Source: Streptomyces sp. A1277
GTDB taxonomy: Bacteria > Actinomycetota > Actinomycetes > Streptomycetales > Streptomycetaceae
DNA length: 64,000 bases
Reading direction: 5' to 3'
Assembly: GCF_004795015.1 (NCBI RefSeq)
Contig: NZ_SSBI01000002.1
Location: 186,001 to 250,000, forward strand
Part shown: piece after piece, positions 22,321 through 31,949 of the stretch
Layout of the letters: every line of letters begins with the position of its first letter
Position numbering within the stretch: the stretch's first letter is position 1
The notes under the pieces: model-generated
The model's database searches: none
The model's input: only the letters and a program-made list of their open reading frames with translations
Told to the model about the DNA's origin: nothing
Translations under genes and position numbers: made by a program

Positions 22321-23262
22321 CTAGACCAGCTCCTTGTACGTGTCGTAGTCGGCGTCCGGTTCGCCGGTCGGCCGGTAGTGGTCCGGGTGGCGGCCGCCGT
22401 CGGCCCACACCGGCTCGACGCGCAGGCCCATGCGCACCTGGTCGTACGGGATGCCGCCGATGCGGGCGTGCAGGGCGAGGTCGGCGCCGTCCAGGGCGAT
22501 GTGCGCGTAGACGTAGGGGACCTCGATGTCGAGGTTCTTGGCCTTGATGTTGACGACGCAGAAGGTGGTGACCGTGCCGCGCGGCCCGACTGCGACGCGT
22601 TCGGCGGTGGCGACCCCGCAGGTGGGGCAGGCGCCGCGCGGCGGGACGTACACCTTGCGGCAGGAGGGGCAGCGCTCCCCGACGACGCGCCGTCCTTCGA
22701 GCGCTTCGAGGTAGGCGCTCTGGGCGCGGCCCGGCGAGTAGGTGTAGTCGAGGCGGGCGGGTGTGACGATGCCTGTGACGGGGTCGGCGAAGGTGCCGTC
22801 GTGCGGGGCGGACGTGCCCGCTTCGCCGTCGTACGGTTCGAAGCAGGCGATGTCCGTGATGGCGCCGGTGCGGTCCTTCGCCCAGCGGACGCGCACCCGC
22901 ATCCCGGTGTGCACGGCGTCGGGGCCGGGTGCGTCCAGGACGTGCAGGAGCGCGGTGTCGGCGCCGTCGAGCCGTACGAGGACCCAGGCGAAGGGGGTGT
23001 CCAGGGGCTGGTCGCGGCGGGGCCCGGGGTTCCAGGCCCAGGTGGTGACCGTGCCGGTGGGGGCGACCTCGACCAGGTCGCGGATCTCCTCGGCGGTGAC
23101 GGGGTCGTACTCGACGGGCGGGACGAGGACCCTGCCGTCGGCGGTGCGGACGCCGAGCAGGGTGCGCTGGCGCAGCCCGGTGAGGAAGGCGCTCTGGACG
23201 GGGCCGAGGGAACGGGTGAAGGGGAATTCGACCACCAGAGGTGCGCTGAGGACGTCGGACAC
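22321..23262 (-). CDS. Tandem DUF35 (OB-fold/zinc-ribbon) acyl-CoA-associated protein
   Basis: 313 residues with two DUF35-like halves. Residues 1-150 have the OB-fold pattern but no Cys in the expected ribbon (RTLLGVRTADGRVLVPP). Residues 165-313 carry an intact ribbon, CPSCRKVYVPPRGACPTCG, followed by the OB fold (GPRGTVTTFCVVNIKAKN). DUF35 proteins partner Ltp-type thiolases or hydratases in acyl-CoA chain shortening. It is translationally adjacent to the first thiolase-fold gene (no intergenic base). Its start MSDVLSAPLVVEF follows AGGAGGC. The degenerate first half is unusual. Confidence 0.85.
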   Translation of the reverse strand: MSDVLSAPLVVEFPFTRSLGPVQSAFLTGLRQRTLLGVRTADGRVLVPPVEYDPVTAEEIRDLVEVAPTGTVTTWAWNPGPRRDQPLDTPFAWVLVRLDGADTALLHVLDAPGPDAVHTGMRVRVRWAKDRTGAITDIACFEPYDGEAGTSAPHDGTFADPVTGIVTPARLDYTYSPGRAQSAYLEALEGRRVVGERCPSCRKVYVPPRGACPTCGVATAERVAVGPRGTVTTFCVVNIKAKNLDIEVPYVYAHIALDGADLALHARIGGIPYDQVRMGLRVEPVWADGGRHPDHYRPTGEPDADYDTYKELV

Positions 23263-23279
23263 GGTGCCTCCTTCTCGGT

Positions 23280-24080
23280 TCAGGCCCGCCGGTAGACGGG
23301 CGGGCGCTTTTCGGCGAAGGCGCGGGCGCCCTCCTTGGCGTCGGCGGTGGCGAAGACGGGCCAGCCGCGTTTCAGCTCGGCGGCCAGGCCCTCGGTCTCG
23401 GTCATCTCGGCGGTCTCGTACACCGATGCCTTGACCTCCTCGACGGCGAGCGGGCCGCAGGCGTTGATCTGTTCGGCGACGGCGAGGGCGGCGCCGAGGG
23501 CGGTGCCGTCGGGGACGACGCGGCCGATCAGCCCGATCGCGGCCGCTTCGGCGGCGCTGTAGGGGCGGCCGGTGAGCAGCATTTCGAGGGCGTGGGTGCG
23601 GGCGATCTGGCGGGGCAGCCGGACGGTCGAGCCGCCGATGGGGAAGAGGCCGCGGCGGACCTCGAAGAGGCCGAAGACGGCGCTCTCGCCGGCGATGCGG
23701 ATGTCGGTGCCCTGGAGGATCTCGGTGCCGCCGGCGACGCAGTGGCCCTCGACGGCGGCGATGACCGGTTTGCGCGGGCGGTGGTGGCGCAGCATGGCCT
23801 TCCAGTGCAGATCGGGGTCGGCCGCCATCCGGTCCCGGTACCGCTCGCCCGCCATGCCGTCGCCCGCGAGGGCCTTGAGGTCCATGCCGGCGCAGAAGCA
23901 GCCGCCGGCGCCGGTGAGGACGACGGAGCGGATCTCCTCGTCCTCGTCCGCCGCGAGCCAGCCGTCGTAGAGGCCGACGAGCATCGGTAACGAGAGCGCG
24001 TTCTTGCTCTCGGGCCTGTTCAAGGTGAGCACCAGTGTGGCGCCTTCGCGCCGCACGGCGAGGTGTTCCGTACCGGCCAT
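23280..24080 (-). CDS. Enoyl-CoA hydratase/isomerase family protein with a TTA codon
   Basis: 266 residues, normal crotonase length. The oxyanion-hole segments are present: NRPESKNALSLPML, GAGGCFCAGMDLKALAG and AAVEGHCVAGGTEILQGTDI. The position that holds a catalytic Glu in hydratases lies in RRGLFPIGGSTVRL, with Gly/Ser nearby, so isomerase or hydrolase activity is also possible. Leu31 is encoded by TTA (23988-23990), implying bldA-dependent translation. It is the first gene of the four-gene operon and is divergent from the acyl-CoA synthetase. A CTGAC...GTCAG palindrome lies 66 bp upstream. Confidence 0.85.
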   Translation of the reverse strand: MAGTEHLAVRREGATLVLTLNRPESKNALSLPMLVGLYDGWLAADEDEEIRSVVLTGAGGCFCAGMDLKALAGDGMAGERYRDRMAADPDLHWKAMLRHHRPRKPVIAAVEGHCVAGGTEILQGTDIRIAGESAVFGLFEVRRGLFPIGGSTVRLPRQIARTHALEMLLTGRPYSAAEAAAIGLIGRVVPDGTALGAALAVAEQINACGPLAVEEVKASVYETAEMTETEGLAAELKRGWPVFATADAKEGARAFAEKRPPVYRRA

Positions 24081-24145
24081 GGATTCGTCTCCCGTCTCAA
24101 GGCTAGAACAGGTTGCAGGAGACGGGTGGGCAGTTCAATAGTTTT

Positions 24146-24160
24146 CTGACAGTCAGTCAG
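24146..24160. promoter_or_regulatory. Palindromic operator CTGAC-AGTCA-GTCAG
   Basis: Perfect five-base arms lie between the divergent enoyl-CoA hydratase and acyl-CoA synthetase genes. The internal AGTCAGTCAG also makes a direct repeat. Size and location suit a TetR-family acyl-CoA-sensing repressor. A related palindrome occurs at 43693-43709. Confidence 0.5.
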
Positions 24161-24247
24161 TTTTGTTGCCCGGACCCCCTTCCCACTTGTGCCGGTCGGC
24201 GCTCTAATGACCGCCGGGTCACTCAGCAGCCGGGGTCAGGAGGAACG

Positions 24248-25876
24248 GTGGAGTACAACCTTGCCGACCTGTTCGAGTCGGTGGTCGACGCCGTCCCGGA
24301 CCGCGAGGCGCTCGTCCATGTCGACCACCCCGGTACGGGCGCCGAACGCAGGCTCACCTACGCGCGGCTCGACGCCGCCGCGAACCGGCTCGCCCACCAC
24401 CTGATCGCCGCCGGGATCGGCCCGGGCGAGCATCTGGGGCTGCACCTGTACAACGGCGTCGAGTACCTCCAGACGGTGCTGGCCTGCCTGAAGGCGCGCA
24501 TCGTCCCGGTCAACGTCAACTACCGCTACGTGGAGGAGGAGCTGGTCTACCTCTACCGTGACGCGGACCTGGCCGCGCTGGTCTACGACGGCGAGTTCGA
24601 GGGGCGCGTCGCGGCCGCCGCTCCGCAGGCACCGACCCTGCGCCACCTGGTACGGGTGGGCGAACCGGCGAGGGGCGGGGGCGCGGCGGACGCCGTCGCG
24701 TTCGCCGCGGCGGAGGCGTCCGGCGACCCCGGCCGCGGCTTCGGGCCCCGGTCGGCGGACGACCGGTTCATCATCTACACCGGGGGCACCACGGGTATGC
24801 CCAAGGGGGTGATGTGGCGCCAGGAGGACCTGTTCTTCTCCGGCCTCGGCGGCGGCGCGCCCACCGGGGAGCCGGTGAAACGGCCCGAGGAACTGGCCGA
24901 GCGGGTGGCGGCCGGCGGGGAGGGCATCACCTTCTTCCCCACTCCCCCGCTGATGCACGGCACCTCGACGCTCACCGCGTTCATCGCCTTCGACTTCGGG
25001 CAGCGGGTCGTGCTGCACCGCAAGTTCGTGCCGCACGAGGTGCTCCGTACGATCGAGAAGGAGAAGGTGACCAGCGTGTCGCTGGTCGGCGACGCGATGC
25101 TGCGGCCGCTGATCGACGCGCTGAAGGGCCCGCTGAAGGGTACCGACTGCTCGGCGCTGTTCTCGGTCTCCAGCTCGGGCGCGATCATGTCGGACTCGGT
25201 GCGGGCGGAGTTCCAGGCGCTGGTGCCCCATGTGATGCTGCTGAACAACTTCGGCTCCTCGGAGTCCGGCTTCAACGGCACCGCGACCGACGACTCCGGC
25301 CCGGAGAAGGGCTTCCGGCTGCGGGTCAACTCCCGTACGGCGGTGGTCGACCCGGCGACGTACGAGCCGGTGGCCCCCGGTGAACCGGGGCGGATCGCGC
25401 AGCGCGGCCACGTACCGCTGGGCTACTACAACGACCCGGACAAGACGGCGCAGACGTTCTTCCGCAGGGGCGAGGAGCGGTGGGTGCTGCTCGGGGACAT
25501 GGCTACGGTCGACGCCGAGGGGATCGTCACCGTGCTGGGCCGGGGCTCGCAGTGCATCAACACCGGGGGCGAGAAGGTGTATCCGGAGGAGGTCGAGCAG
25601 GCGCTCAAGTCCCACCCGGACGTGTACGACGCGCTGGTCGCCGGCGCCCCCGACGCCCGCTGGGGCAACCGGGTCGCGGCGGTGGTCCAGGTGCGGGAAG
25701 GGGCCGACGCGCCCTCGCTCGGCGACGTACAGGCGCACTGCCGCGCCAGGCTGGCCGGGTACAAGATCCCCCGGCACCTGGTGATCGCCCCGCGGATCCA
25801 GCGCTCCCCCAGCGGCAAGGCGGACTATCGGTGGGCCCGCTCGGTCCTCACCGCCGCCCGTTCGGCCGAGGACTGA
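24248..25876 (+). CDS. Acyl-CoA synthetase (AMP-forming)
   Basis: 542 residues from a GTG start (VEYNLADLFE) placed by AGGAGGAAC at 24238-24246. The AMP-binding signature is IYTGGTTGMPKGVMW; further motifs are FNGTATDDSGP, the Asp of LLGDMATVDAEGIVTVLGR, and the C-terminal Lys of SPSGKADYRW that would form the adenylate. It activates a carboxylic acid as CoA thioester, probably feeding the divergent hydratase/thiolase/DUF35 operon. The chain type cannot be read from sequence. It stands alone on its transcript. Confidence 0.88.
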   Translation: MEYNLADLFESVVDAVPDREALVHVDHPGTGAERRLTYARLDAAANRLAHHLIAAGIGPGEHLGLHLYNGVEYLQTVLACLKARIVPVNVNYRYVEEELVYLYRDADLAALVYDGEFEGRVAAAAPQAPTLRHLVRVGEPARGGGAADAVAFAAAEASGDPGRGFGPRSADDRFIIYTGGTTGMPKGVMWRQEDLFFSGLGGGAPTGEPVKRPEELAERVAAGGEGITFFPTPPLMHGTSTLTAFIAFDFGQRVVLHRKFVPHEVLRTIEKEKVTSVSLVGDAMLRPLIDALKGPLKGTDCSALFSVSSSGAIMSDSVRAEFQALVPHVMLLNNFGSSESGFNGTATDDSGPEKGFRLRVNSRTAVVDPATYEPVAPGEPGRIAQRGHVPLGYYNDPDKTAQTFFRRGEERWVLLGDMATVDAEGIVTVLGRGSQCINTGGEKVYPEEVEQALKSHPDVYDALVAGAPDARWGNRVAAVVQVREGADAPSLGDVQAHCRARLAGYKIPRHLVIAPRIQRSPSGKADYRWARSVLTAARSAED

Positions 25877-26035
25877 GGCGGGCGCGGGCGGCCCGGCCCG
25901 CGTCACCCGAGTGGACGGTCGCGGGCCCGTGGCGCAGGCGGGGCGGCGGGGCGGGCGTGAGCCATTCGGGCACGTCCCGTGTCCAACCGCTTACCGTACG
26001 TGGCACGGGAGGGGGATCGCCCATAGCTTCGGCTC

Positions 26036-27109
26036 ATGAGGAAACGACACAGCACACGCCTCGTGAGCATCGCAGCCGCAGCGGCCGCCGGACTGGGCAC
26101 GGCGGCGCCGGCCGTCCCGGCCGCCGCCGCGGTCGGTCATGTGGTGGCGCCGGGACAGTCCATCCAGGCGGCGGTGGACGCCGCGCGACCCGGGGACACC
26201 ATCGTCGTCCGGCCCGGCACCTACCGCGAGAGCGTACTGATCACGAAGCCCGGCCTGACCCTGCGCGGCTACGGGGACCGTACGGTCATCATGCCCGCCG
26301 CCGGCCGGGCGAAGCCGGACAACGCCTGTGCGCGGGCCGGGAACGGGATCTGCGTCCAGGGCAGGGCGGACGCCACCGCGGACGGCGTGTCCGTGCGGTC
26401 CCTGCGGGTCACCGGGTTCGCCCGCAGCGGCGTCTGGGCGTCCTGGACGGACCGGCTGGACGTCCGGGCGGTGACCGCCGACGCCAACGGCGTCTGGGGC
26501 ATCGCCGAGCAGCGCTCCACCCGCTCCGACATCCGGGACAGCGTCGCCCGCTCCAACGGTGACGCGGGCATCTTCGTCGCCAACAGCGTCGACGAGGAGG
26601 GCGGGGCCACCGACACCGGCGGCACCCTGATCCGGGGCAACACCCTGACCGACAACCGGATCGGATTCACCGCCCGCCGGGTGCGCAACCTGTCGGTGCG
26701 CGACAACACCTTCACCGCCAACTGCAGCGGGGTGTTCGTCGTGGGCGACGAGGGAACGCCACAGGCCGGCGCCATGACCCTGCGCTCCAACCGGATCACC
26801 GGCAACAACAAGTTCTGCGCCGCCACGGACCGGCTGCCCGCGATCCAGGGCTCCGGGATCGTCCTGACCGGCGCCGAGTCCACCGAGGTGCGGTCCAACG
26901 AGATCCGCGACAACGTGGGCGACACCCCGCTGTCCGGCGGCGTGGTGCTCTTCAAGAGCTTCGTGGGCGCGAAGAACACCGACAACACCGTCAGCGGCAA
27001 CGTGGTCCTCGGCAACGAGCCCGCGGACCTGGCCGACCGGGACACCGGGGCGGGCAACCGGTTCGCCGGCAATGTCTGCACGACCTCCGCACCGGCCGGA
27101 ATGTGCTGA
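26036..27109 (+). CDS. Secreted right-handed parallel beta-helix protein
   Basis: 357 residues. A signal peptide spans about 1-32 (MRKRHSTRLVSIAAAAAAG, cleavage near AAAAVG). The mature start VVAPGQSIQAAVDAARPGD and GTYRESVLITKPGLTLRGYG is typical of pectin-lyase-like folds, followed by many 22-25 residue coils with N-x-I/F-x-x-N ladders (GNTLTDNRIGF, SNRITGNNKF, SNEIRDNVGD). Two Cys pairs may form disulfides (ACARAGNGIC, NVCTTSAPAGMC). No catalytic set is clear, so a carbohydrate-binding or lyase role is only possible. The O-methyltransferase gene follows 35 bp later. Confidence 0.8.
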   Translation: MRKRHSTRLVSIAAAAAAGLGTAAPAVPAAAAVGHVVAPGQSIQAAVDAARPGDTIVVRPGTYRESVLITKPGLTLRGYGDRTVIMPAAGRAKPDNACARAGNGICVQGRADATADGVSVRSLRVTGFARSGVWASWTDRLDVRAVTADANGVWGIAEQRSTRSDIRDSVARSNGDAGIFVANSVDEEGGATDTGGTLIRGNTLTDNRIGFTARRVRNLSVRDNTFTANCSGVFVVGDEGTPQAGAMTLRSNRITGNNKFCAATDRLPAIQGSGIVLTGAESTEVRSNEIRDNVGDTPLSGGVVLFKSFVGAKNTDNTVSGNVVLGNEPADLADRDTGAGNRFAGNVCTTSAPAGMC

Positions 27110-27144
27110 CCGGTGACCCCCCGTACGAGGAGAAGCGAGACGGC

Positions 27145-28206
27145 ATGACCACCGTGAGCACCACCCCCGGCACCACTCCCGTCCAGCCCCTTCCCACCCC
27201 GCAGCCCGCCATGCGGCTGCGCGAGCTCGTGTTCGGCGCGGCCCGCTCCGCGGCCGTGCGCGCCGCCGCCCGGCTGGGTGTCGCCGACGCGCTGGGCGAG
27301 ACGCCCGAGACCGCGGAGCGGCTGGCGGCGGCGGTGAAGACCGAAGCCGGGCCGCTGCGGCGGCTGCTGCGGGCGCTGGCCTGCTACGGCGTCTTCACGG
27401 AGAACGCCGACGGCACCTTCGCGCACACCGACATGTCCCGGCTGCTGCGGGAGGACGACCCGGACAGCCTGCGGGCCATCTCGCTGTGGTGCACGGAGCC
27501 CTGGACGTGGGAGGTCTGGCCCCGGCTGGAGGACGCGGTGCGCTCCGGCGGCAACGTCTTCGAGGAGGTGTTCGGCAAGGAGTTCTTCGACTACCTCCAC
27601 CAGGACGCCCACGAGTCGGCCCAGGTGTTCAACGCGGCCATGACCACCTCCAGCGTGCAGTCGGCGCTGGACGTCGCCGCCCTGCTCGATCTCACCGGCG
27701 TCTCGGTGGTCGCCGACATCGGCGGCGGCCAGGGGCACGTGCTGGCGAGCCTGCTGGAGAAGCACCCGTCGGTCAGCGGCACCCTGATGGACCTGCCGGG
27801 GGTGATCGCCCGGGCCGACGAGCGGCTGCGGGACGGCGGGGCGCTGGCCGGGCGGGCGAGCATCGTGGCCGGGGACTGCCGCGAGGGCATTCCGGTGGCC
27901 GCCGACCTCTACATCATCAAGAACATCCTGGAGTGGGACGACGACAGCACCCGCCGGGCGCTGCGCTCCGTCGTCGCTGCGGCCCGTCCGGGCGCCCGGG
28001 TCGTCGTCATCGAGAACCTCGTCGACGACACCCCGTCGATGCGGTTCACCACCGCCATGGACCTGCTGCTGCTCCTGAACGTGGGCGGGGCCAAGCACAC
28101 CCGGCAGAGCCTGGTGGGCCGGCTGTCCGAGGCGGGGCTGCGGATCGCCGGGATCCGGCCGGTCAACCCGTACCTGCACGCGTTCGAGTGCGTCGTGCCG
28201 GGCTGA
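27145..28206 (+). CDS. SAM-dependent O-methyltransferase (TcmN/DmpM type)
   Basis: 353 residues. The N-terminal dimerisation/winged-helix part (LVFGAARSAAVRAAARLGVA) is followed by the SAM-binding Rossmann domain: VVADIGGGQGHVLASLL, then LMDLPGVIARAD, IVAGDCREGIP and YIIKNILEWDDDSTRRAL, where the usual His reads N-I-L-E-W. This class methylates phenolic hydroxyls in aromatic polyketides. It lies convergent to the last whiE-type gene, 61 bp away with a shared terminator, so it is a candidate tailoring enzyme for the spore pigment. Canonical whiE of S. coelicolor has no such gene, to my knowledge. Confidence 0.85.
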   Translation: MTTVSTTPGTTPVQPLPTPQPAMRLRELVFGAARSAAVRAAARLGVADALGETPETAERLAAAVKTEAGPLRRLLRALACYGVFTENADGTFAHTDMSRLLREDDPDSLRAISLWCTEPWTWEVWPRLEDAVRSGGNVFEEVFGKEFFDYLHQDAHESAQVFNAAMTTSSVQSALDVAALLDLTGVSVVADIGGGQGHVLASLLEKHPSVSGTLMDLPGVIARADERLRDGGALAGRASIVAGDCREGIPVAADLYIIKNILEWDDDSTRRALRSVVAAARPGARVVVIENLVDDTPSMRFTTAMDLLLLLNVGGAKHTRQSLVGRLSEAGLRIAGIRPVNPYLHAFECVVPG

Positions 28207-28218
28207 GACCGTACGCGA

Positions 28219-28258
28219 ACCGCCCCGGTTCCGGCTGCGTGGCCGGAACCGGGGCGGT
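28219..28258. terminator. Bidirectional hairpin terminator between O-methyltransferase and whiE-type operon
   Basis: Seventeen-base perfect arms (28219-28235 and 28242-28258) enclose a six-base loop. It lies between convergent stop codons at 28206 and 28268, ending both transcripts. Confidence 0.85.
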
Positions 28259-28267
28259 CGTCGTTGT

Positions 28268-28600
28268 TCAGGCGGTGGTGTCGCGCTCCCAGCGGTAGAA
28301 CTCCTGGGCCATCGCGTCCTTCGGCCCCCGCCAGGTCTGCGGGTCGTAGGGGCTGACGAAGGCGGTGAGCCGTTCGCTGATGCCCCTGAACTCCGGGTGC
28401 TCGGTGACCTTGGCGATCTCCGGGCCCGGCGGGCGCTCGGACTCGATCATGTGCAGGTAGACGTCACCGAACTGGAACAGCTTGCGCCGGGTGACGCCGA
28501 CCAGGTGCGGCAGTTCGCTGCTGTCGGAGGCGGCGAACAGCTCCGCGATGTCCGGGGCCGATCCCGGCGCCATCCGGGCGACGATCAGAGCGTGGTGCAT
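28268..28600 (-). CDS. whiE-ORFVII: Polyketide cyclase, TcmI type (WhiE ORFVII-like)
   Basis: 110 residues, the exact size of TcmI/WhiE-VII cyclases. The ferredoxin-like fold begins HHALIVARMAPGSAPDIAEL; typical elements are LPHLVGVTRRKLFQFGDVYL and the C-terminal SPYDPQTWRGPKDAMAQEFY. It acts late in ring closure of the poly-beta-ketone. It is last in the minus-strand operon, 71 bp after the aromatase gene. Confidence 0.92.
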   Translation of the reverse strand: MHHALIVARMAPGSAPDIAELFAASDSSELPHLVGVTRRKLFQFGDVYLHMIESERPPGPEIAKVTEHPEFRGISERLTAFVSPYDPQTWRGPKDAMAQEFYRWERDTTA

Positions 28601-28671
28601 CGGTGGTGCCTTTCTGCTACCCCGGACCGGGTCCCGGCCGGGAGGCCGGGTGGCCGGCCTGCGACGGCGGG

Positions 28672-29410
<739 letters not shown>

Positions 29411-29445
29411 GGGGGACTTCTCCTTCTCACGAGGGTGGGTGGGGC

Positions 29446-30684
29446 TCACGCGGGGCGCCGCAGCACCATCGCCGCGTTCGATCCCATGAGGCCGCGGCTG
29501 AGCACGAGCGCCGTGCGCAGTTCGGCGGGGCGGGCCCGCCCGGTGACGACGTCGAGGTCGTGGCAGACCTCGAAGACGTTGGGGGTGGGCGGGACGAGGC
29601 CGTTCTCCATGGACAGGACGGCGGCCGCCGCGTCCAGGACGGGGGCCCCGCAATAGGCGCGGCCGGTGCCGGTCTTGGGCGCGGTCACCGGGACGCGCCT
29701 GCTGTGCGGGCCGAGCGCGTCGGCCAGGGCCAGCGCCTCGGCCCGGTCGGCGGCCGGTGAGCCGAGCGCGTCCGCGAAGACCACGTCGACCTCCTCGGGG
29801 GCGCAGCCGGCTTCCCGCAGCGCGCCCTCGATGGCGTGGGCGAGGCCCTCACGGGACTGCTCCCAGTGCGCGGCGGTGGTGAAGGTGGCGGCGTGGCCCG
29901 CGATCTCGGCCCTGATCCGGGCGCCGCGCTCGCGGGCCGACTCCTCCTCCTCGACCACGAACATCGCGCCGCCCTCGGCGGGCACGAATCCGCAGGCGTC
30001 CGAGGTGAACGGGCGGTAGGCGCGCGTCGGGTCCTCGCAGGCGCTCAGGTCGCGGTAGCCGAGCTGGCAGACCACGGAGTAGGGCGCGAGCGGGGCCTCC
30101 GCCGCGCCCACCACCACGGCGTCGGTGCCGCGCCGCACGGACCGGTCGGCGTGTGCCAGCGCGTCGAGGCCGCCGGCCTCGTCGCTGGCCACCACCGCGC
30201 ACGGCCCCTTGAAGCCGCCGCGGATGGAGATCTGCCCGGTGCTCGCCGCGTAGAACCAGGCGATCGACTGGTACGGGCCGACGTAGGTGGAGCCCTGGCC
30301 CCACAGCCGTTGCAGTTCTCGCTGGCCGAACTCCCCGCCGCCGGAGCCGGCCGCGGTGACCACGCCCACGTTGAACGGCTGGTCCTCGTAGTCGGCGCGG
30401 CCGAGCCGGGCGTCGTCCAGGGCCATGTCGGCGGCGGCCATCGCGAAGTGCGTGAACCGGTCGGTCTGGACGAGGTAGCGCTCCTCGATGAGCGCGACCG
30501 GGTCGAAGCCGCGGACCTCGCCCGCGATGTGCAGCGGCAGGTCCTCGCACCCTTGGCGGGTGACCCGGTCCAGGACGCTCATGCCCTCCTGCGTCCGCTT
30601 CCAGAAGGCTTCGGTGCTCGTGCCGTTGGGGGCGACGACGCCGATGCCGGTGACGACGGTGCGCCTGGCCTTTCGGGTGCTCAT
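29446..30684 (-). CDS. whiE-ORFIV: Chain-length factor / KS-beta (WhiE ORFIV-like), Glu at the usual Gln site
   Basis: 412 residues. The KS fold lacks the nucleophile: the position matching Cys169 of the partner KS-alpha is Glu169 in [13 protein letters not shown]. Most chain-length factors have Gln here. The rest is typical ([47 protein letters not shown]). It sets polyketide length in a heterodimer with KS-alpha. The ATG overlaps the KS-alpha stop (ATGA), ensuring equal translation. Confidence 0.94.
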   Translation of the reverse strand: MSTRKARRTVVTGIGVVAPNGTSTEAFWKRTQEGMSVLDRVTRQGCEDLPLHIAGEVRGFDPVALIEERYLVQTDRFTHFAMAAADMALDDARLGRADYEDQPFNVGVVTAAGSGGGEFGQRELQRLWGQGSTYVGPYQSIAWFYAASTGQISIRGGFKGPCAVVASDEAGGLDALAHADRSVRRGTDAVVVGAAEAPLAPYSVVCQLGYRDLSACEDPTRAYRPFTSDACGFVPAEGGAMFVVEEEESARERGARIRAEIAGHAATFTTAAHWEQSREGLAHAIEGALREAGCAPEEVDVVFADALGSPAADRAEALALADALGPHSRRVPVTAPKTGTGRAYCGAPVLDAAAAVLSMENGLVPPTPNVFEVCHDLDVVTGRARPAELRTALVLSRGLMGSNAAMVLRRPA

Positions 30685-31949
30685 GGTGTCCTCCCACCGG
30701 TTCGGGTCAGGGCCACCGCGGACTGGAAGCCGCCGAATCCGCTGCCGACCGACAGGACGCTGCGCAGCTTCAGGGGGCGGGCGGTGCGCGGGACGTAGTC
30801 GAGGTCGCACTCGGGGTCCGGCGACTCGTAGTTCGCCGTCGGCGGCACCGTCTGGTTGACCAGGGCCAGGACGCAGGCGGCGATCTCTATCGCCCCGATC
30901 GCGCCGAGGGAGTGGCCCACCATCGACTTGATGGAGCTCATCGGCACCTTCTGGGCGTGCGCGCCGAGCGCCCGCTTCACCGCGGCGGTCTCGTGCCGGT
31001 CGTTCTGCTTGGTGCCCGAGCCGTGCGCGTTGACGTAGTCGATGTCCTGCGGGGCGATCCGGGCGTGGCCGAGCGCGCGGTTGATGGCCTCGGCCATCTC
31101 CAGGCCCTCGGGGGTCAGCCCGGTCATGTGGTACGCGTTGCCGAAGGTCGCGTAGCCCGCGATCTCGCAGTAGACCGTCGCCCCGCGGGCCCGGGCGTGC
31201 TCCAGCTCCTCCAGGACGAGGACGGCCCCGCCCTCGCCCATCACGAAGCCGTCGCGGCGCGCGTCGAAGGGCCGGGAGGCGTGCTCCGGGTCCTCGTTGT
31301 TGGGGGAGGTCGCCTTGATCGCGTCGAAGCAGGCCACGGTGATCGGGGTGATCGGCGAGTCGGACGCGCCCGCGACGCAGACGTCGACCCGCCCCTCCTC
31401 GATGGAGTGGAAGGCGTAGCCGATGGCGTCGAGACCGGAGGTGCAGCCGGTCGAGACGGTCTGCACGGGGCCGTGCGCGCCGACCTGCTCGGCCACGGCC
31501 GAGGCCAGTGAGCTGGGCGAGAAGGCGCGTTCCAGGTGGTGGCCGGCCCTGCGGTGGTCGACGTCCCAGCGCGCCCCGCTCTCGCTGACGGCGACGTAGT
31601 CGTGCTCCAGCCGGGTGGTCCCGCCGACCGCCGTACCCAGGGATACGCCCATCCGCCAGGGGTCGGTCCGCTCGGTGTCGAGACCGGCGTCGGCCAGCGC
31701 CTCGCGGGCGGCGACCATCGCGAACTGGACGTACCGGTCCGCGCGGGCGGTGTCCTCGTCGTCCAGTCCGTGGGCGGCCGGGTCGAAGTCGCACTCGGCG
31801 GCGATCCGGGAGCGGAAGCCCGCCGGGTCGAAGAGGGTGATGCCCCGGGTCGCGGTGCGGCCGTTGGAGAGGAGGTCCCAGAAGGCCGGGGCACCGATGC
31901 CGCCCGGGGCGACGACGCCGACTCCGGTGACCGCCACGCGCCGGGTCAT
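30681..31949 (-). CDS. whiE-ORFIII: Ketosynthase KS-alpha (WhiE ORFIII-like)
   Basis: 422 residues with a complete active site: Cys169 in [16 protein letters not shown], His309 in [13 protein letters not shown] and His346 in [14 protein letters not shown]. It condenses malonyl-ACP units with the CLF. The ATG overlaps the stop of the cupin gene by four bases and its stop overlaps the CLF start likewise, giving a tight translational chain. Sequence and gene order place it with spore-pigment rather than antibiotic synthases. Confidence 0.96.
   Translation of the reverse strand: MTRRVAVTGVGVVAPGGIGAPAFWDLLSNGRTATRGITLFDPAGFRSRIAAECDFDPAAHGLDDEDTARADRYVQFAMVAAREALADAGLDTERTDPWRMGVSLGTAVGGTTRLEHDYVAVSESGARWDVDHRRAGHHLERAFSPSSLASAVAEQVGAHGPVQTVSTGCTSGLDAIGYAFHSIEEGRVDVCVAGASDSPITPITVACFDAIKATSPNNEDPEHASRPFDARRDGFVMGEGGAVLVLEELEHARARGATVYCEIAGYATFGNAYHMTGLTPEGLEMAEAINRALGHARIAPQDIDYVNAHGSGTKQNDRHETAAVKRALGAHAQKVPMSSIKSMVGHSLGAIGAIEIAACVLALVNQTVPPTANYESPDPECDLDYVPRTARPLKLRSVLSVGSGFGGFQSAVALTRTGGRTP

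Noticed and set aside
26036..28206. Beta-helix and O-methyltransferase genes as a separate small biosynthetic cluster
   Set aside because: The 35-bp gap allows co-transcription, but a secreted beta-helix and a cytosolic methyltransferase share no obvious pathway, so they are listed separately.
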